Shown piece by piece: positions 22,867 through 34,500 of a stretch of DNA of 64,000 bases. How positions within the stretch are numbered: the stretch's first letter is position 1; each line of letters begins with the position of its first letter. The translations under genes and the position numbers were made by a program. Under the pieces are notes generated by a model, which did not search any database, was not told where the DNA came from, and saw only the letters and a program-made list of their open reading frames with translations. This DNA is from Hymenopellis radicata (lineage: Eukaryota; Basidiomycota; Agaricomycetes; Agaricales; Physalacriaceae), in assembly GCA_015501595.1 (NCBI GenBank), contig JADNRX010000191.1, positions 1 to 64,000 on the forward strand, given 5' to 3'.

Positions 22867-23694
22867 TAGCCAGGTAACCTAGCCGTACTGTAATGAGCAG
22901 GCGTCGATACAGTAGGCTAGGTAAAACGGCAGCAATAAAAAGCGTGAACATCTTTTGGTTGTGTTTGGCGCCTTCGGATCAGACGGTCCGCATTGTAATG
23001 CACCATATATGGTGATTTATTTCGCCCGCCAACTGCCTCGACACAATTCATGGATCCCCCGCCGTCGAAGGGCAAATTCAGGCATGCACCACTTCCTAGA
23101 CCTGACGCTATATCGACTCCCTCCCATAACACGCCAGAATCCGTAAACCAGACCGTGTTTTTCCAAGTGTTTTCATTCTCTCGGCAGAAGCCGCGAGGCA
23201 GAAAACCGAACTCAGTCTTGCATACATCGGACACACCAAGTCGCGTTACTGAGTCCGGCATACATGCCAGAACGCTCCCACACAAGAAGGCAGAACCAGT
23301 TTGCAACTGCACGAAGTTCGGGATTCAATAGTCCCACGGGACAAGAGAGGAAGGAAGGTTGCGTAGTACGCGGTCGCGCAAAGCAATCCGAGGAGGAATT
23401 AAGTATGGTGTATGTTGCATCTTGAGGAGTGGGAGGTGCGCAAGTAGCGACTAGCATAAGTAAATGAGTGGATAGTAAGCTCTCAGAGCATTCTATAAGC
23501 GTGAAGAGGACGAATTGTGTCGAGGCAGTTTGGCGGCGAAATAAATCACCATATATGGTGCATTACAATGCGGACCGTCTGATCCGAAGGCGCCAAACAC
23601 AACCAAAAGATGTTCACGCTTTTTATTGCTGCCGTTTTACCTAGCCTACTGTATCGACGCCTGCTCATTACAGTACGGCTAGGTTACCTGGCTA
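22867..23694. mobile_element. MULE-like non-autonomous element, 181-bp TIRs, 9-bp TSD
   Basis: The first 181 bases (22867-23047) and last 181 (23514-23694) are reverse complements with only a few differences, starting TAGCCAGGTAACCTAGCCG. CGTCTAAAA lies directly on both sides (22858-22866 and 23695-23703). Long inverted repeats plus a 9-bp duplication are the classical Mutator-like signature. The 466-bp interior has no long frame. Sequence on both sides continues a host repeat that has a related uninterrupted copy near 26560-26830, marking it as an insertion. Near-identical arms suggest recent movement or gene conversion. Confidence 0.9.
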
Positions 23695-24472
23695 CGTCTA
23701 AAACTGGAAAATTGGGGCGGGCACAAGCACTGGTCCGAATCCTGCGTACCTCCTTATCCAGCGGCGGGCTTTACTCAAAGAAGTCGGTGCTTCGCCGAGG
23801 GACTTCTTATTCTCTCTACGTCTTCGCTATCCGCGTCTCCATCCTCCACACGAGTCAACACGTCTTCCTGCGATACTGCTCATGCCCTCCTCTTGCACAT
23901 GACTGGAATTGCGACGCTTCCTATTTGTCGCGTCTTCCTCAGCTTGTTCTCAGTGCGCCTCGGTTTCTCTTGCGTTTAAAAAAATAAAAGTCCTCCACCG
24001 TGACTACGAACCTGGTACGGGCAGGTGGTATGAGATTGTGGCCGCGTAGCTGAGAAGTTAAGTGGCTGAACATAAGCACAGGACGCAAATCTGGTTTTTT
24101 TGGCGATGAGGCGAGTCTTTATGATTGTCCACGGATGTAGGAGTGGCCGTACTTATCATGCATTAGGAGGGATGAGGCTCGTCTTCTTCCGAGGGTACCA
24201 AAGTCTCGTCTTGATCGTTGACCTCGTCGTCGTAAGCGACGTGGAGGAGCTTCCATGCGATGTATCGGGGAGGTTATTACTCCCAATTGACAATACCTAC
24301 AAGTCACACTGCTGTGGTAGAGTGTGCTAGTGGGCTCAGCGCTCATCTATGACCCGACTACCGACTTGAGATCGGTTCTTGATATGGAACGTTGACGCGT
24401 AGGGGCTCTGAGGGTTTAAAAGGCGTCTAAACTGTATCAGTACCACACTTGTTGTCTCCAGTCTCTTCGACC

Positions 24473-24862
24473 ATGTTTGCTCTTGGACTCGTCGGTCTCG
24501 TTCTTCTAGCAAGGCTCGCCTACTGTGCACCCGCCGCCAGCTCTGATGTCGCATCTGCGCCGGCTTCAGCATCGTTGGCCTTGGCCTCAGTTTCGGCGTC
24601 GTCAGCGTCAGTGGCGGCGGCTTCCACCGCAGCAACTGGAACGGACGCGGTAGTCGCGTCCTCGACGGCAACGGTTCCATTTACGAGCACCGACCCGAAC
24701 TTGCCGCTTTGGAACGAGGATAGCGATCCTTCCATTGTCCAACCGATACGCGGGGGCCTTGGTTCCAAGATCATGGGTCCTGACAATATACCTATCGATC
24801 TACAGAACCCAGACTTGCTGGCGCCGCCTACTATCGACTCGGGCCCGGAGCACCAGAGATAA
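24473..24862 (+). pseudogene. Oxalate decarboxylase (bicupin) 5' fragment
   Basis: An ATG at 24473 opens 129 residues: a signal peptide (MFALGLVGLVLLARLAYC), an Ala/Ser-rich spacer, then PFTSTDPNLPLW, PIRGGLGSKIMGPDN and L-A-P-P-T-x-D-S-G, followed by a stop. These blocks are the N-terminal lead of basidiomycete oxalate decarboxylases (P-x-R-G-x-L-G-x-x-I-x-G-P-x-N, N-P-D-x-L-A-P-P-T-T-D-x-G), secreted bicupins that split oxalate to formate and CO2. Both cupin barrels with the metal-binding histidines are missing; the homology stops at 24862 and repeat DNA follows. A TTTAAAAGG sits about 60 bases upstream, so the promoter and 5' end were kept. Truncated by rearrangement. Confidence 0.75.
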
Positions 24863-24889
24863 GCGGCTGCATTTTTCGGCACATGAAAT

Positions 24890-27081
24890 CCCGTCGTCGC
24901 TTGGCTTCCGGTGCTTGATGAGAAAGCGCCATCATGTCGCACAAGACGCGAGGACTTGCTCGCGTGCTTCTCAAGGCCTCCCTTCAGCTTCAGGGCGTGT
25001 GCCTATTTGTCGCGTCCGCGTCTTCGTTTTGTTCTCATCTGTGTGCGCGCCTCACCAATACCGCGTGAGCTTTGCCCTCATCGACACACACGTCCTGGTC
25101 TTATTCCGCCTGTGTTACCGTAGCCTAGCCTACTCCTCCTGATCACACCGTCACCATACCCTCGGAATGCAAATTGGACGTGCTACAACAGTGCGAGCTT
25201 GTGGTCGTTTAGCTGAGAAGCTAAGTGGCTGAATGACTGCCGACCTGGTAAAAAGTATTTTAAACATGTTGTTACCAACACTAAAATCACACGATTTTCA
25301 ACGGACGTCTGAAAAAACTCTTCTGTTTTTAGCGCCAGACTTTTTCTACTTATAGTCTCCCGTAGGCATACTCTACACCTCGCGGTACTCGGCGTTAACC
25401 TACTTATGTAGCTGCATGAAAGGATACTGACACGTAACCGCACCGTCCTTTGACAAACAACCTCCCTTCACTCACCTGGCACTGCTCCTTTCTTGCGGAT
25501 CGTCCTTTCTGCAACCTCGGCCCCATCCCATCATCAGCGTCTCGTTCGTTATCTTCTCGTCTTGAGTACTGAACGCCCCTCCCCTTTGAACACTCGTTGT
25601 CGCAGTTTGTTGACGACTACTTTACCCATTATGCTGGTCCGATAGTCTAGTGGCTGCCTCCCCAGCAATTAATATCTGTCTAATCTTTTTGTTGATGCCA
25701 ACATGCATGACTCCCTTTAAGCTTTCTCCCGAGGCTGTTGGTCTTTCACGCGGGCCCTACTCTTCCCCAGACAAGCTTAGACTCATGTTATCGACAAGGT
25801 CAATACACCAGTGACCAATGTCAGCATACGAAATTCTCCGCCATTCGTTACGGTCAGAAAGCTTACTCGTTACTGTATCAGCCCGTAATGGATGAATATA
25901 GAAATGGAATGTCCTTTTGCTGTTGACTTTGCTGTGGAATCATCTTGGAATAAAGCGAGTGGAAGCCTTACATCCAGAACGTGTCGTGCTCAGTTCCTAT
26001 ATAATCGAATTCCCAACCGTGGTCAAGTAACTCAGTGGCCTTGGTCTTCCTTGGAATAATGCCAGTTCGGACTTTTTTCTCTCTCGCTTCAACTCTGCAT
26101 ACAAGAGGACGACACGGCGACGAAATGTAAATTAAAACAACCGAGTCCGTATCTGTTTAGCTATCAGCAAATTTGCGCATCTGCATGCCCGCAATGTGCA
26201 TATCTTTTGAGTGGATATTTGGCATGTAGCAGCTTAACACGTCAGATAAACGGCCACAATCTCGTTCACCAAATACAACTCCTTGCACTTCCAAAGTCGA
26301 GTGCTAGGACACGAAAAAAACAACATTCTTTGCGCAGAACTACGCGCTAGATCCGATAAGGCATCTGGCCGTATGAGAAGAGCTTGCATCAATGGCTGTG
26401 GTGGCCTGGGAAAAGGTTAGTACTAAGGACGAAAAGGATATGCTGAACGAGACTCTATGCCGACCTGGAGTCCATGTTGGCGCGTCCGGGACCACAGCAC
26501 AGAGGTCTTGATATCCGTTCTTTCAGCACACCTCGTCGTGCAATATCTCTCCTGACGTCGAAAGGAGCCCTAATCCACGGGGTACTGGCAAAAAGCGCCA
26601 GGTCCTGTTTCGCGAAAAATAGTGGCTCCCCACCAAGGAATTCAGCCGCTCAACAGGGTGAAGGAAACGAATGGAACGAGGGAGGAAGAAGTTGATGTTG
26701 AACTTGAAGCAAGCGCCGCACGCCGCATGTCTTGGTCCCGGTTTGTAGTACGTCCAAGATGCGTACCTCCTTGTCCAGCGGCGGGCTACTCAGACAAGTC
26801 GGTGCTTCGGCGAGGGACTGCTCACGTCTTCGCTATCCGCGCCTCATTGCTTCCGAGTTTGACCCTCTGCAGTAGTCGCTCTCGGAGTAACATCATCTTT
26901 TGTTCAACATTGGGCAATCCAATCGCGCGCGGCTGGGTTGTACTGTATGTCTGCACGAACGTCAAAACTGCGCCATCCCAGCGCGTTCATGTGGAGAAGT
27001 GGCGCGGACACAATGGAAGAGAATGCTCAAGTATAGCAGAAGAGAGATGTATGTGCACGAGTATACCGTACATGGGTCAAA
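24890..27081. other. Degenerate repeats, no gene
   Basis: Contains a GTTTAGCTGAGAAGCTAAGT block at 25207 that recurs near 24047, 28796 and 33523, a GGTCAATACACCAGTGACC block near 25798 related to unit A, and 26560-26830, which is related to the flanks of the MULE-like element. Frames up to 170 codons (26622-27137) have no recognisable content. Confidence 0.6.
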
Positions 27082-29400
27082 GTCCTACGGCGGCTCCCAC
27101 CACCTCGTCAGAAGTATTGGACGCGTCCTGGAATTAGGCATGAGCATAGCCGCTAAGGGCTGAAAGATCACGTACCCTGTGGCAACACCAACACTTCATG
27201 CTGCATCTCAAAGGTATCATGACGGGAAAGGGTTACATCGTCGTGCGGTCGTGAGCGCATAGGTCGCGTCCTCAGTGCATTGGGTCGGCTCGTTGCGTCG
27301 TGTGTACCGCGCCTGGCAGGGACCCGTCGTCGTTGTCGTTCCACCGCGCGCCGCTCCAAGTGTGCTCCCTAATGCGTGTTGACCCTCGTCTGTTTCTCGA
27401 TCGTTATCGTTCAGAAAAGAACCATGTTTCCAGCGGTCGGATTTTTATGTTGAATTGCTCGCCAGCACAGAGAGCAGCATGTTGCGGACGGATGATGAGG
27501 GGAAGACGTCGACTTCGGAGTTTAAAATCGTACTTTGATGCAATTGCGCACGGACCGACGGCGCCCTCTTGACTCTAGCTAGTCATAACGCGCACGCTTC
27601 TCATAGCCTCGCCTCCAGCGCGTACGTCGCACTTGTTCCTCTCACCAAAGGGATGGCGGCTAGTTCGACGGAGTGCTCAAGGATTCGGTACGGCGGGGGA
27701 ACTACCTATGGGCACTTGGCGGCGGGATGAGCAACACCGGCTTATTGGAGTACTTGGGCGACGAGCCGGCTGCTGAACGACGGGATTCGGACCTGTCTTT
27801 GGAGCGCGCATCGTGAGCTTTTCGGTTTTAGACCTACTACACTAGGATATTCAGCGTGCGCAACGTCGACTTCTTCCCCCTACATCCTTCTTCCTATCAC
27901 CGCTTCTCTGAACTTGAAATGCTCGTCTCTTATTCTCCTCCTGATTACTACTTATGATGCAGGTCGGATAGCACAGCGGCTACTCTACCTAGCAGTACGA
28001 ATTGATGTCGGCCCAGATAATCCCATATCAACATTCATGCTCACGGTCGGATGGCGTAGCCGTTATCACCGTTCTGCTAAACCAATGAGAGGCAATTTTT
28101 GCAATCACGCGACGGGTCTCCTTAGTCAAACTGCCTTGTTCGTACTCGCTTGTATGCCCAGATAGCTCATCGTGTCTGGCCATTGTGTGGTTGTCGAGAA
28201 ATCTTTTTTGCTGCTTTTTACGCCTCGCAACCGACTGAGAATACGTGCAATCCCCCTTGGACAAGTCCTCGCGGCTGGCTATTCCTCACCCCGACGACGT
28301 GTCCATCTTCTTCCTTTCCTGTCCTTCGCTACGGATACAACTACATCTTCGCCGTCTTCCTCCTCCGAGTCAACCGGCTCCTCAGGCTAACAACATCACC
28401 ACCTCGCCACCTCGCCTCGCCCTTACTGACACTCACCTCAGTGGATACTGGTCAGACGAGTGACAGGAGGAAGTCGCTTGTAGAAGAGGACCTCAAAGGA
28501 GGAAGAGGATGCCGCATCGCATGGTCGGGATATAGAAAGAGCTAGGTGGCCGTACCCCCGGCGTCCCCGCGTCTACTCTTCAAAGCTTGCCTGCCTGTCG
28601 GGTGCACGGTTTTATCTTCACACGCGCTCCTCACCGATACCTCCGCACGCATCCCTCATTAACGAGATGCCTCATCGAGTTTGGCTATCATGTCCTATCA
28701 TGTCATGGTGCGGAGGTAAATTTTTCCCCCACACCCTCAGAATGCAAAGTGGATGTGGCTGAAGCAGGATTTGCAGTACGAGCCTGTGGACGCCTAGCTG
28801 AGAAGCTAAGGAGCTGAACGTGAATGGAGTTCATTGTATATTTTTTCGTGATACGGAGCGTCCGTGAATGGGGCGCAGACTTGGTTTCCGAGCTGCATCA
28901 AAGGATACTATTACTATCCACCATCGGCACTTCCTCTTGAACCTGCTTCTTCAACGTATCCGTACGTTTTTTGCGCCATTCAATCCCCGCTATCCACACC
29001 ATCCTGTACAGGCGACCTACTATAATGTCTGCACCTCTTCCGTGACACCGGTCTCTTCATCCTCAGCGCCGTCTCGTCAGCCTCACCTCATACTGTCTTC
29101 TTACCCTCGCGTTGACTCACTCGTCGTCCCACTTTCACGACTACTACACGCCCCCAACTGTGGGTCACATAGCGTAACAGCTATTCCCTCCTGACATGGA
29201 TGTGCACTGATCATGATCCAGATAATTTTTTTCGTGGCTGCCGACATGCATAGCTTCTTTTGAGCTTTTTACCAGTGTTCGCCTTTCATGATGGCCTGAG
29301 TCTTGCCCGGAGATGGGACGAGGTCAATATACCCGTGACAAAGGTCAGCATATCTGATTCATCGCGGTCGGATAGCTCACTTATTAGACCGTGATGGGAG
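27082..29400 (+). repeat. Degenerate duplicated unit B, copy 1
   Basis: Aligns in order and orientation with about 31521-34160. Landmarks: GGAATTAGGCATGAGCATAG (27132, 31560), CATCGTCGTGCGG, GGTCGGATAGCACAGCGGC, GACAAGTCCTCGCGGCT and GGGGCGCAGACTTGGT (28869, 33613). Non-coding in all frames. GGTCGGATAGCACAGCGGC resembles a tRNA A box (TAGCNNAGCGG), so a pol III-derived origin is possible for part of it. Confidence 0.8.
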
Positions 29401-30058
29401 GGTACTGTAGTGGATTCGTTTTTATCGATGATGTCTTTCGTTCGGGAACCCAAGTCGCTCAACGCTTTAGCAACTTTCGATTGTGTTGTGTCAATTCAGA
29501 CGATGTATATACACTCCCAACCGTGGTCACGTAGTTCAGCCGGCTCGGACTTCAATTTATGTGTCACTTCATGCATCCTGCATTCGACTCTCTTTTTTCC
29601 TGGGTATGGGCCAGAGTTGATACACTATGCATTGGTTTTTGCCAACTATGACGCGGAAAGAACAAGGAAAGAAGAGCAAGAAGTTGAACACCACTGTGAC
29701 ATGCAGCAAGGCAGTCGATCATGAAGAGCAGAGAAACCAACCGCAAAAATTGGCTTGACAAGAGCTAAGATGACCACATAACATCTGAGCTACGCGGCCA
29801 CACTCCTTGACCATCGAGGATATCCAAGCTCGGATTCTGAGGGGATACTTTGGTAAAATTACTATTCAGCCACTCAATGTCAATGATGTTCGCAGTGCGA
29901 GAGGAAGAGACACACGGAAAGCCAGTACCGAAGCACTGAAGCAACTTGATGTGTTTCTCATGTCAGTCTCCGTGAGACAGAGTGCTGAGCGCTCAATGGA
30001 TTGAGAAATCGACAGGCGAACATTACACAAAAAGTGGGAACAAGACGCTGCTGACCAG

Positions 30059-30161
30059 CTCTCTGGCTGGGAGTCGAACCCAGCTTTCGCGCGCAATGGT
30101 TTAAACAGATGAGGACGATTCGCATGACAGGCGCGTGTACTAACCGATATACAACCAGAGA
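30059..30161 (-). tRNA. tRNA-Asp (GUC) with 29-nt intron
   Basis: On the minus strand the 7-base acceptor stem TCTCTGG/CCAGAGA pairs perfectly with discriminator G. The D arm TTGTATATCGGTTAGTACA, anticodon stem CGCGC/GCGCG, loop CTGTCA with anticodon GTC (plus 30126-30128), and T arm CTGGGTTCGACTCCCAG are all present. An intron of about 29 bases lies one base after the anticodon, the standard nuclear tRNA intron position. It sits amid repeat DNA but looks intact. A second tRNA-Asp at 56553-56647 has the same exons in its 3' half and a different intron. Confidence 0.85.
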
Positions 30162-30162
30162 T

Positions 30163-31520
30163 GCGTGCTAATATTGCCAAGCTGATACTCAGATGCAAGG
30201 TTGCGTTGGAACCCATGGTAATATCAATTAAGCTTTGTAGATTGCGCTCTGTCTTGGGATTCCGGTATCCCGGTGTAGGGTGGGGGCGCAGTGAGGGGAC
30301 GTGGAAGACGGGAGGGTGATACTACGTCACCTTGAGTTACAGACTCGCCACGTACAATACTAAACGCATTTCTCATGCCGGGAAAAGGGATTCCGGACTG
30401 GGAGGAAGTGTAGATGACGCAAGCCGACAAGTGTATTCATGCGCAACTGAACATGTACCATCGAGTAAACAACCTTAGGAACTCGTCGTACTCGGATGTA
30501 TGTAAAGTGGACTAGGAAGCAATTGAGTAAGGCCTGAGAAAAATAATAACACGCTTACCTGCGCCCTCCCAATTCACAGTGGATAGTTCTGATGATTGGG
30601 AAGGGCTATTACAATTGTCATAGTGCTGTTGTTCGCGCATCACTTGGCATCGTTCTCGCCGTCGAGCCACTGTCGTTCTTACCTAGTAGCGTCCTCAACG
30701 CGCGGGGTCAGTCCATTCATGACGGCCACTTGTCCTCGTTTGTCCCATCTGAATGCGGTTGGCCTCCTCCTATATCACGAGGTACTGTTGCAGGGAATAG
30801 TGGGATGCTTGAAGGAAGGAAAGTGGGGAAGGAGGTCCTGTCAGCAGAATCGCTGAAAGAGATCAATGTGCATATGTACCTAATTTCCTCCGAGCTTCGA
30901 CATTGTTGACCATAATGATCCACTCCAAGGAAAGAAAGCAACATCCACAACACATCCTCATCTACTCTGCGCATCCTCCTCGGCCTAAAGCAATATCATC
31001 TTCGGCAAGCCGAAGTGCTCGTAAAGACCATCGGGAAACTAACTCCGACTGCAAAAATTGTACGGCTCTGATTCGCCTCGTAACGCTGTACGAACTACGC
31101 GGTCACAATCCTCCATCATATAGGCCGTCCAAACTCGCGTTCTGAGGAGATGACTCGGTGAAAACAAATGAAGCGAATGTGTAGGCGGAGAGGAGCGCGC
31201 GCCGCAGCAGCTCAACGTGTTAGCCATGTCCTACGGGGGACGTTCTTCTCCGGGACAAGGAGTGAGTGAGGGCTGCCTGAGTATTCGAGGTCGATCATCA
31301 TAGTAAACGGCAGGAAGGGATGAAGAGAGCAGCCCCCATTCCCGTTTAGGCTTGAAGCTTGAAGGGAGATCCGGCACATTCAAGGATATGCCAGGTTCAG
31401 AACGGGCAGGGATGTCCATCTAACACAAGGTAAAATGGGGAGGAGACATAACGCGGGTGACATGATATCCGATTATATTCCGAGCACAACTAGAGCGTAC
31501 GTGTGCTGTAGAGTATTAAA
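30163..31520. other. Gap beside tRNA, no gene recognised
   Basis: Short frames only. A minus-strand Pro/Arg-rich frame at 31231-31419 and a plus-strand frame at 30592-30909 have no known motif or splice support. Confidence 0.45.
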
Positions 31521-34500
31521 GTCCTATGTCGGCACCCACTACGTATTGGACGCGTGCTGGAATTAGGCATGAGCATAGCCGCCGAGGGCTGAAAGATCAC
31601 GTACCCCTGTGGTAACACCAACAATCCATGCTTCATCTCGAAGGTATCATGACGGTAAAGGTTTACATCGTCGTGCGGCCGTGAGCGCATAGGTGAGTAG
31701 CATTATGGTCCTTGATTAGCGTCCTCAGTACGTCGGCACGTCGTGTTGTGTTACCGCGCCTAAACAGGGACCCGTCGGCGTCGTTCCATTCCGCGCCGCT
31801 CCAAGTACGCTCCCTGATGCGTGTCGGTCGTCGTCCATCCTGCTTCTCGATCGTTCAGAAAGGAACCATGTGTTCGGCAGTCGGATTTTTATGTTGAATT
31901 GTTCGCCAGCACGGAGAGCAACAGGTTGTGGACGGAAGACGAGAGCCAAATCGACTTCGGAGTTTGAAATCGTACTTTGATGCAATCGCGCACGGACCTT
32001 GACGGACCACTTCTTCCGCCACACGCCGTCTTGACTCTCTAGTCATAGTGCGCACGCTTCTCGTAGCCTCTACTCCAGCGCGTACGTCGCACTTCTTCCT
32101 CTCACTAAACACCGGGATGGCGGCTAGTTCGACGGAGTGCTCAAGGATTTGGTACGGCGGGGGACTACCTATGGGCACTTGGCGGCGGGATGACCAACTC
32201 AGATTGGAGTACTTACTTGGGCGACGAATCGGCTGCTGAACGACGTGATTCGGACCTGTCTTTTGAGCGTGCACCATGAAATCTTTTGGTTTTAGGCATG
32301 CTACATTCCGGACTAGGATATTCAGTGTGCGCAACATCAACTTCTTCCTCCCCCTACATCCTCCTTCCTATCACCGCTTCTCTGGCCTTGAAATGATCGT
32401 CTCTTATTCTCCTCCCGATTACCTATGATGCAGGTCGGATAGCACAGCGGCCACTCTGCCTAGCAGTAAATACAACTCGGATGTGTTGTCATTTTTGTTT
32501 CCAATGCATATCTCGAATACAGAACCCTCACAGTACGTCTTCTCTTCGTTCAACCTGGGTTTGAGGTTGAGACCGACACATGGTGGCATCATTGTTCATG
32601 CAAGTCCCCGCCCAGATAATCCCATATCAACATTCATGCTCACGGTCGGATGGCGTAGCCGTTACCACCGTCCTTATTGATCCGCCGGATCTCAAATTTT
32701 GCGATTACGCGACCGGTCTACTTGAGTCAAACTGCCTGGTTCGTACTCGCTTGTATGCCCAGATAGCTCATCGTGTCTGGCCATTGTGCGGTTGTCGAGA
32801 CATCTTTTTTGCTGCTTTTTACTCCTCGCAACCGACTGAGAATACGTGCAATCCCCTTGGACAAGTCCTCGCGGCTCGCTATTCCTCACCCCGACGACGT
32901 GTCCGTCTTCTTCCTTTCCTGTCCTTCGCTACGGATCCAACTTCGTCTTCGCCGTCTTCCTCCTCCGGCTCCTCGGGCTAACAACATCACCACCTCGCCA
33001 CCTCGCCTCACCCTTACTGACACTCACCTTAGTGGTTACAGGTCAGCGAGGAGGACGTCTTCCGGAGGAGCATGCCGAGGAAGTCGCTTCTAGAAGAGCA
33101 GCCCAAAGGAGGAAGAGGATGCCGCATCGCATGGTCGGAATATAGCAAGAGCTACGGGTGCGTGGTGGCCGTACCCCGAGGCCCGGGCGTCTCTCCCCGC
33201 GTCTACTCTTCAAAGCTTGCCTGTCTATCGCGTGCACGGTTTTATCTTCAGAAGCGCTCCTCACCGATACCTCCGGACGCATCCCTCATTGCCGCACGCG
33301 TCCTCGTCTCTCTATCTCTCTCATCCCTTGCTCGTCTGTGTCGCCCTCGCTTACTCATGCCGTCGTTGGTAAATTATTTATGCGCACGCTGGCACAATCC
33401 AAGCTATGGCCAGATGCCTCATCGAGTTTGGCTATCAATTCATGTTTAGAACGTCACTTTTGTTTTTCCCCACACCCTCAGAATGCAATTAGACGTTACG
33501 AACAGGATTTGCAGTACGAGACTGCTGAGAAGCTAAGGACCTGAACTTTCCAAGGATTATCATAGTTTTTCGTAAGACGAAACTTGATGCGCTTGTGACA
33601 ACGTCCGTAGATGGGGCGCAGACTTGGTGATATCGGATGCCGCAGCTGCGAGGCTCATTCCGAGCTGCATCAAAGGATACAAGATTCGCATTTCCACGAC
33701 TGCCTATCCACCGTCGGCATCTCGGAACTTCTTCTTCAATTTGCTTCTTCAACGTATCCGTGCGCGAATCCTCGTCGTTTTCTGCACCATTCAATCCCTA
33801 CCATCCCGTACCGGTCTTTCTGCTTCTCTTGGATTGTCTCGTCGTCATCCTTAACACCGCCTCATCAGCCTAACCTCGTACGTCATCTTTTCACTTCATA
33901 CTGTCTTCTTACCCTCAGGTTGAGTCGTTCATCGTACCAACTGCTTCATTCCACATCGTGCGGGGCACACAGCGCAGCGGTTATTGCCTCCCGCAATGCT
34001 AAGGAACCACTGAATTTTTTTGACACGCCTAGTTGCCTGTGCGCTTTCTACCAGTGTGTCTGTCGTTCACGCGGCCGGATAGGACGCATTGTCAAGGTCA
34101 ATCTACCAGTGACAAAGGTCAGCATATCTGATTCTCTACCATTCATCATGGGTTGGATAGCAATACACATGGAAGCGCCTTTCGTCCTCGTTTCGCATGT
34201 CAAGAATCAACATGCTTGGTCGACTAACAACTCTCCGGTAGCCTATTGGCTAGCACACGCGCCTGCCAGCGTGGAGCCTGGGCTCGACTCTCAGCCGGAG
34301 ATTGTGAATTCTATTCCTACTGCGTCCTACTTTTGTCTTGCTTTGCTTTGCGTCAGTTCCTGCTTGTACCAACTTTGATTTTCTCATTCCCCTGTTTCTC
34401 GTTTGAATGATACGCTGCTTTACCCACTATCTCCTTCGGTGTCCGCAGCCTGGCCCAAATCCTCGTTGGCCGCCGAGTCCACCAGCAAGATCCCTCTCTC

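Noticed and set aside
26622..27137. 171-codon frame as a gene
   Set aside because: Lies in degenerate repeat DNA; the paralogous copy does not keep the frame.
34232..34301. Functional tRNA-Gly (GCC)
   Set aside because: Anticodon and D stems do not pair, and the paralogous copy lacks the anticodon arm.
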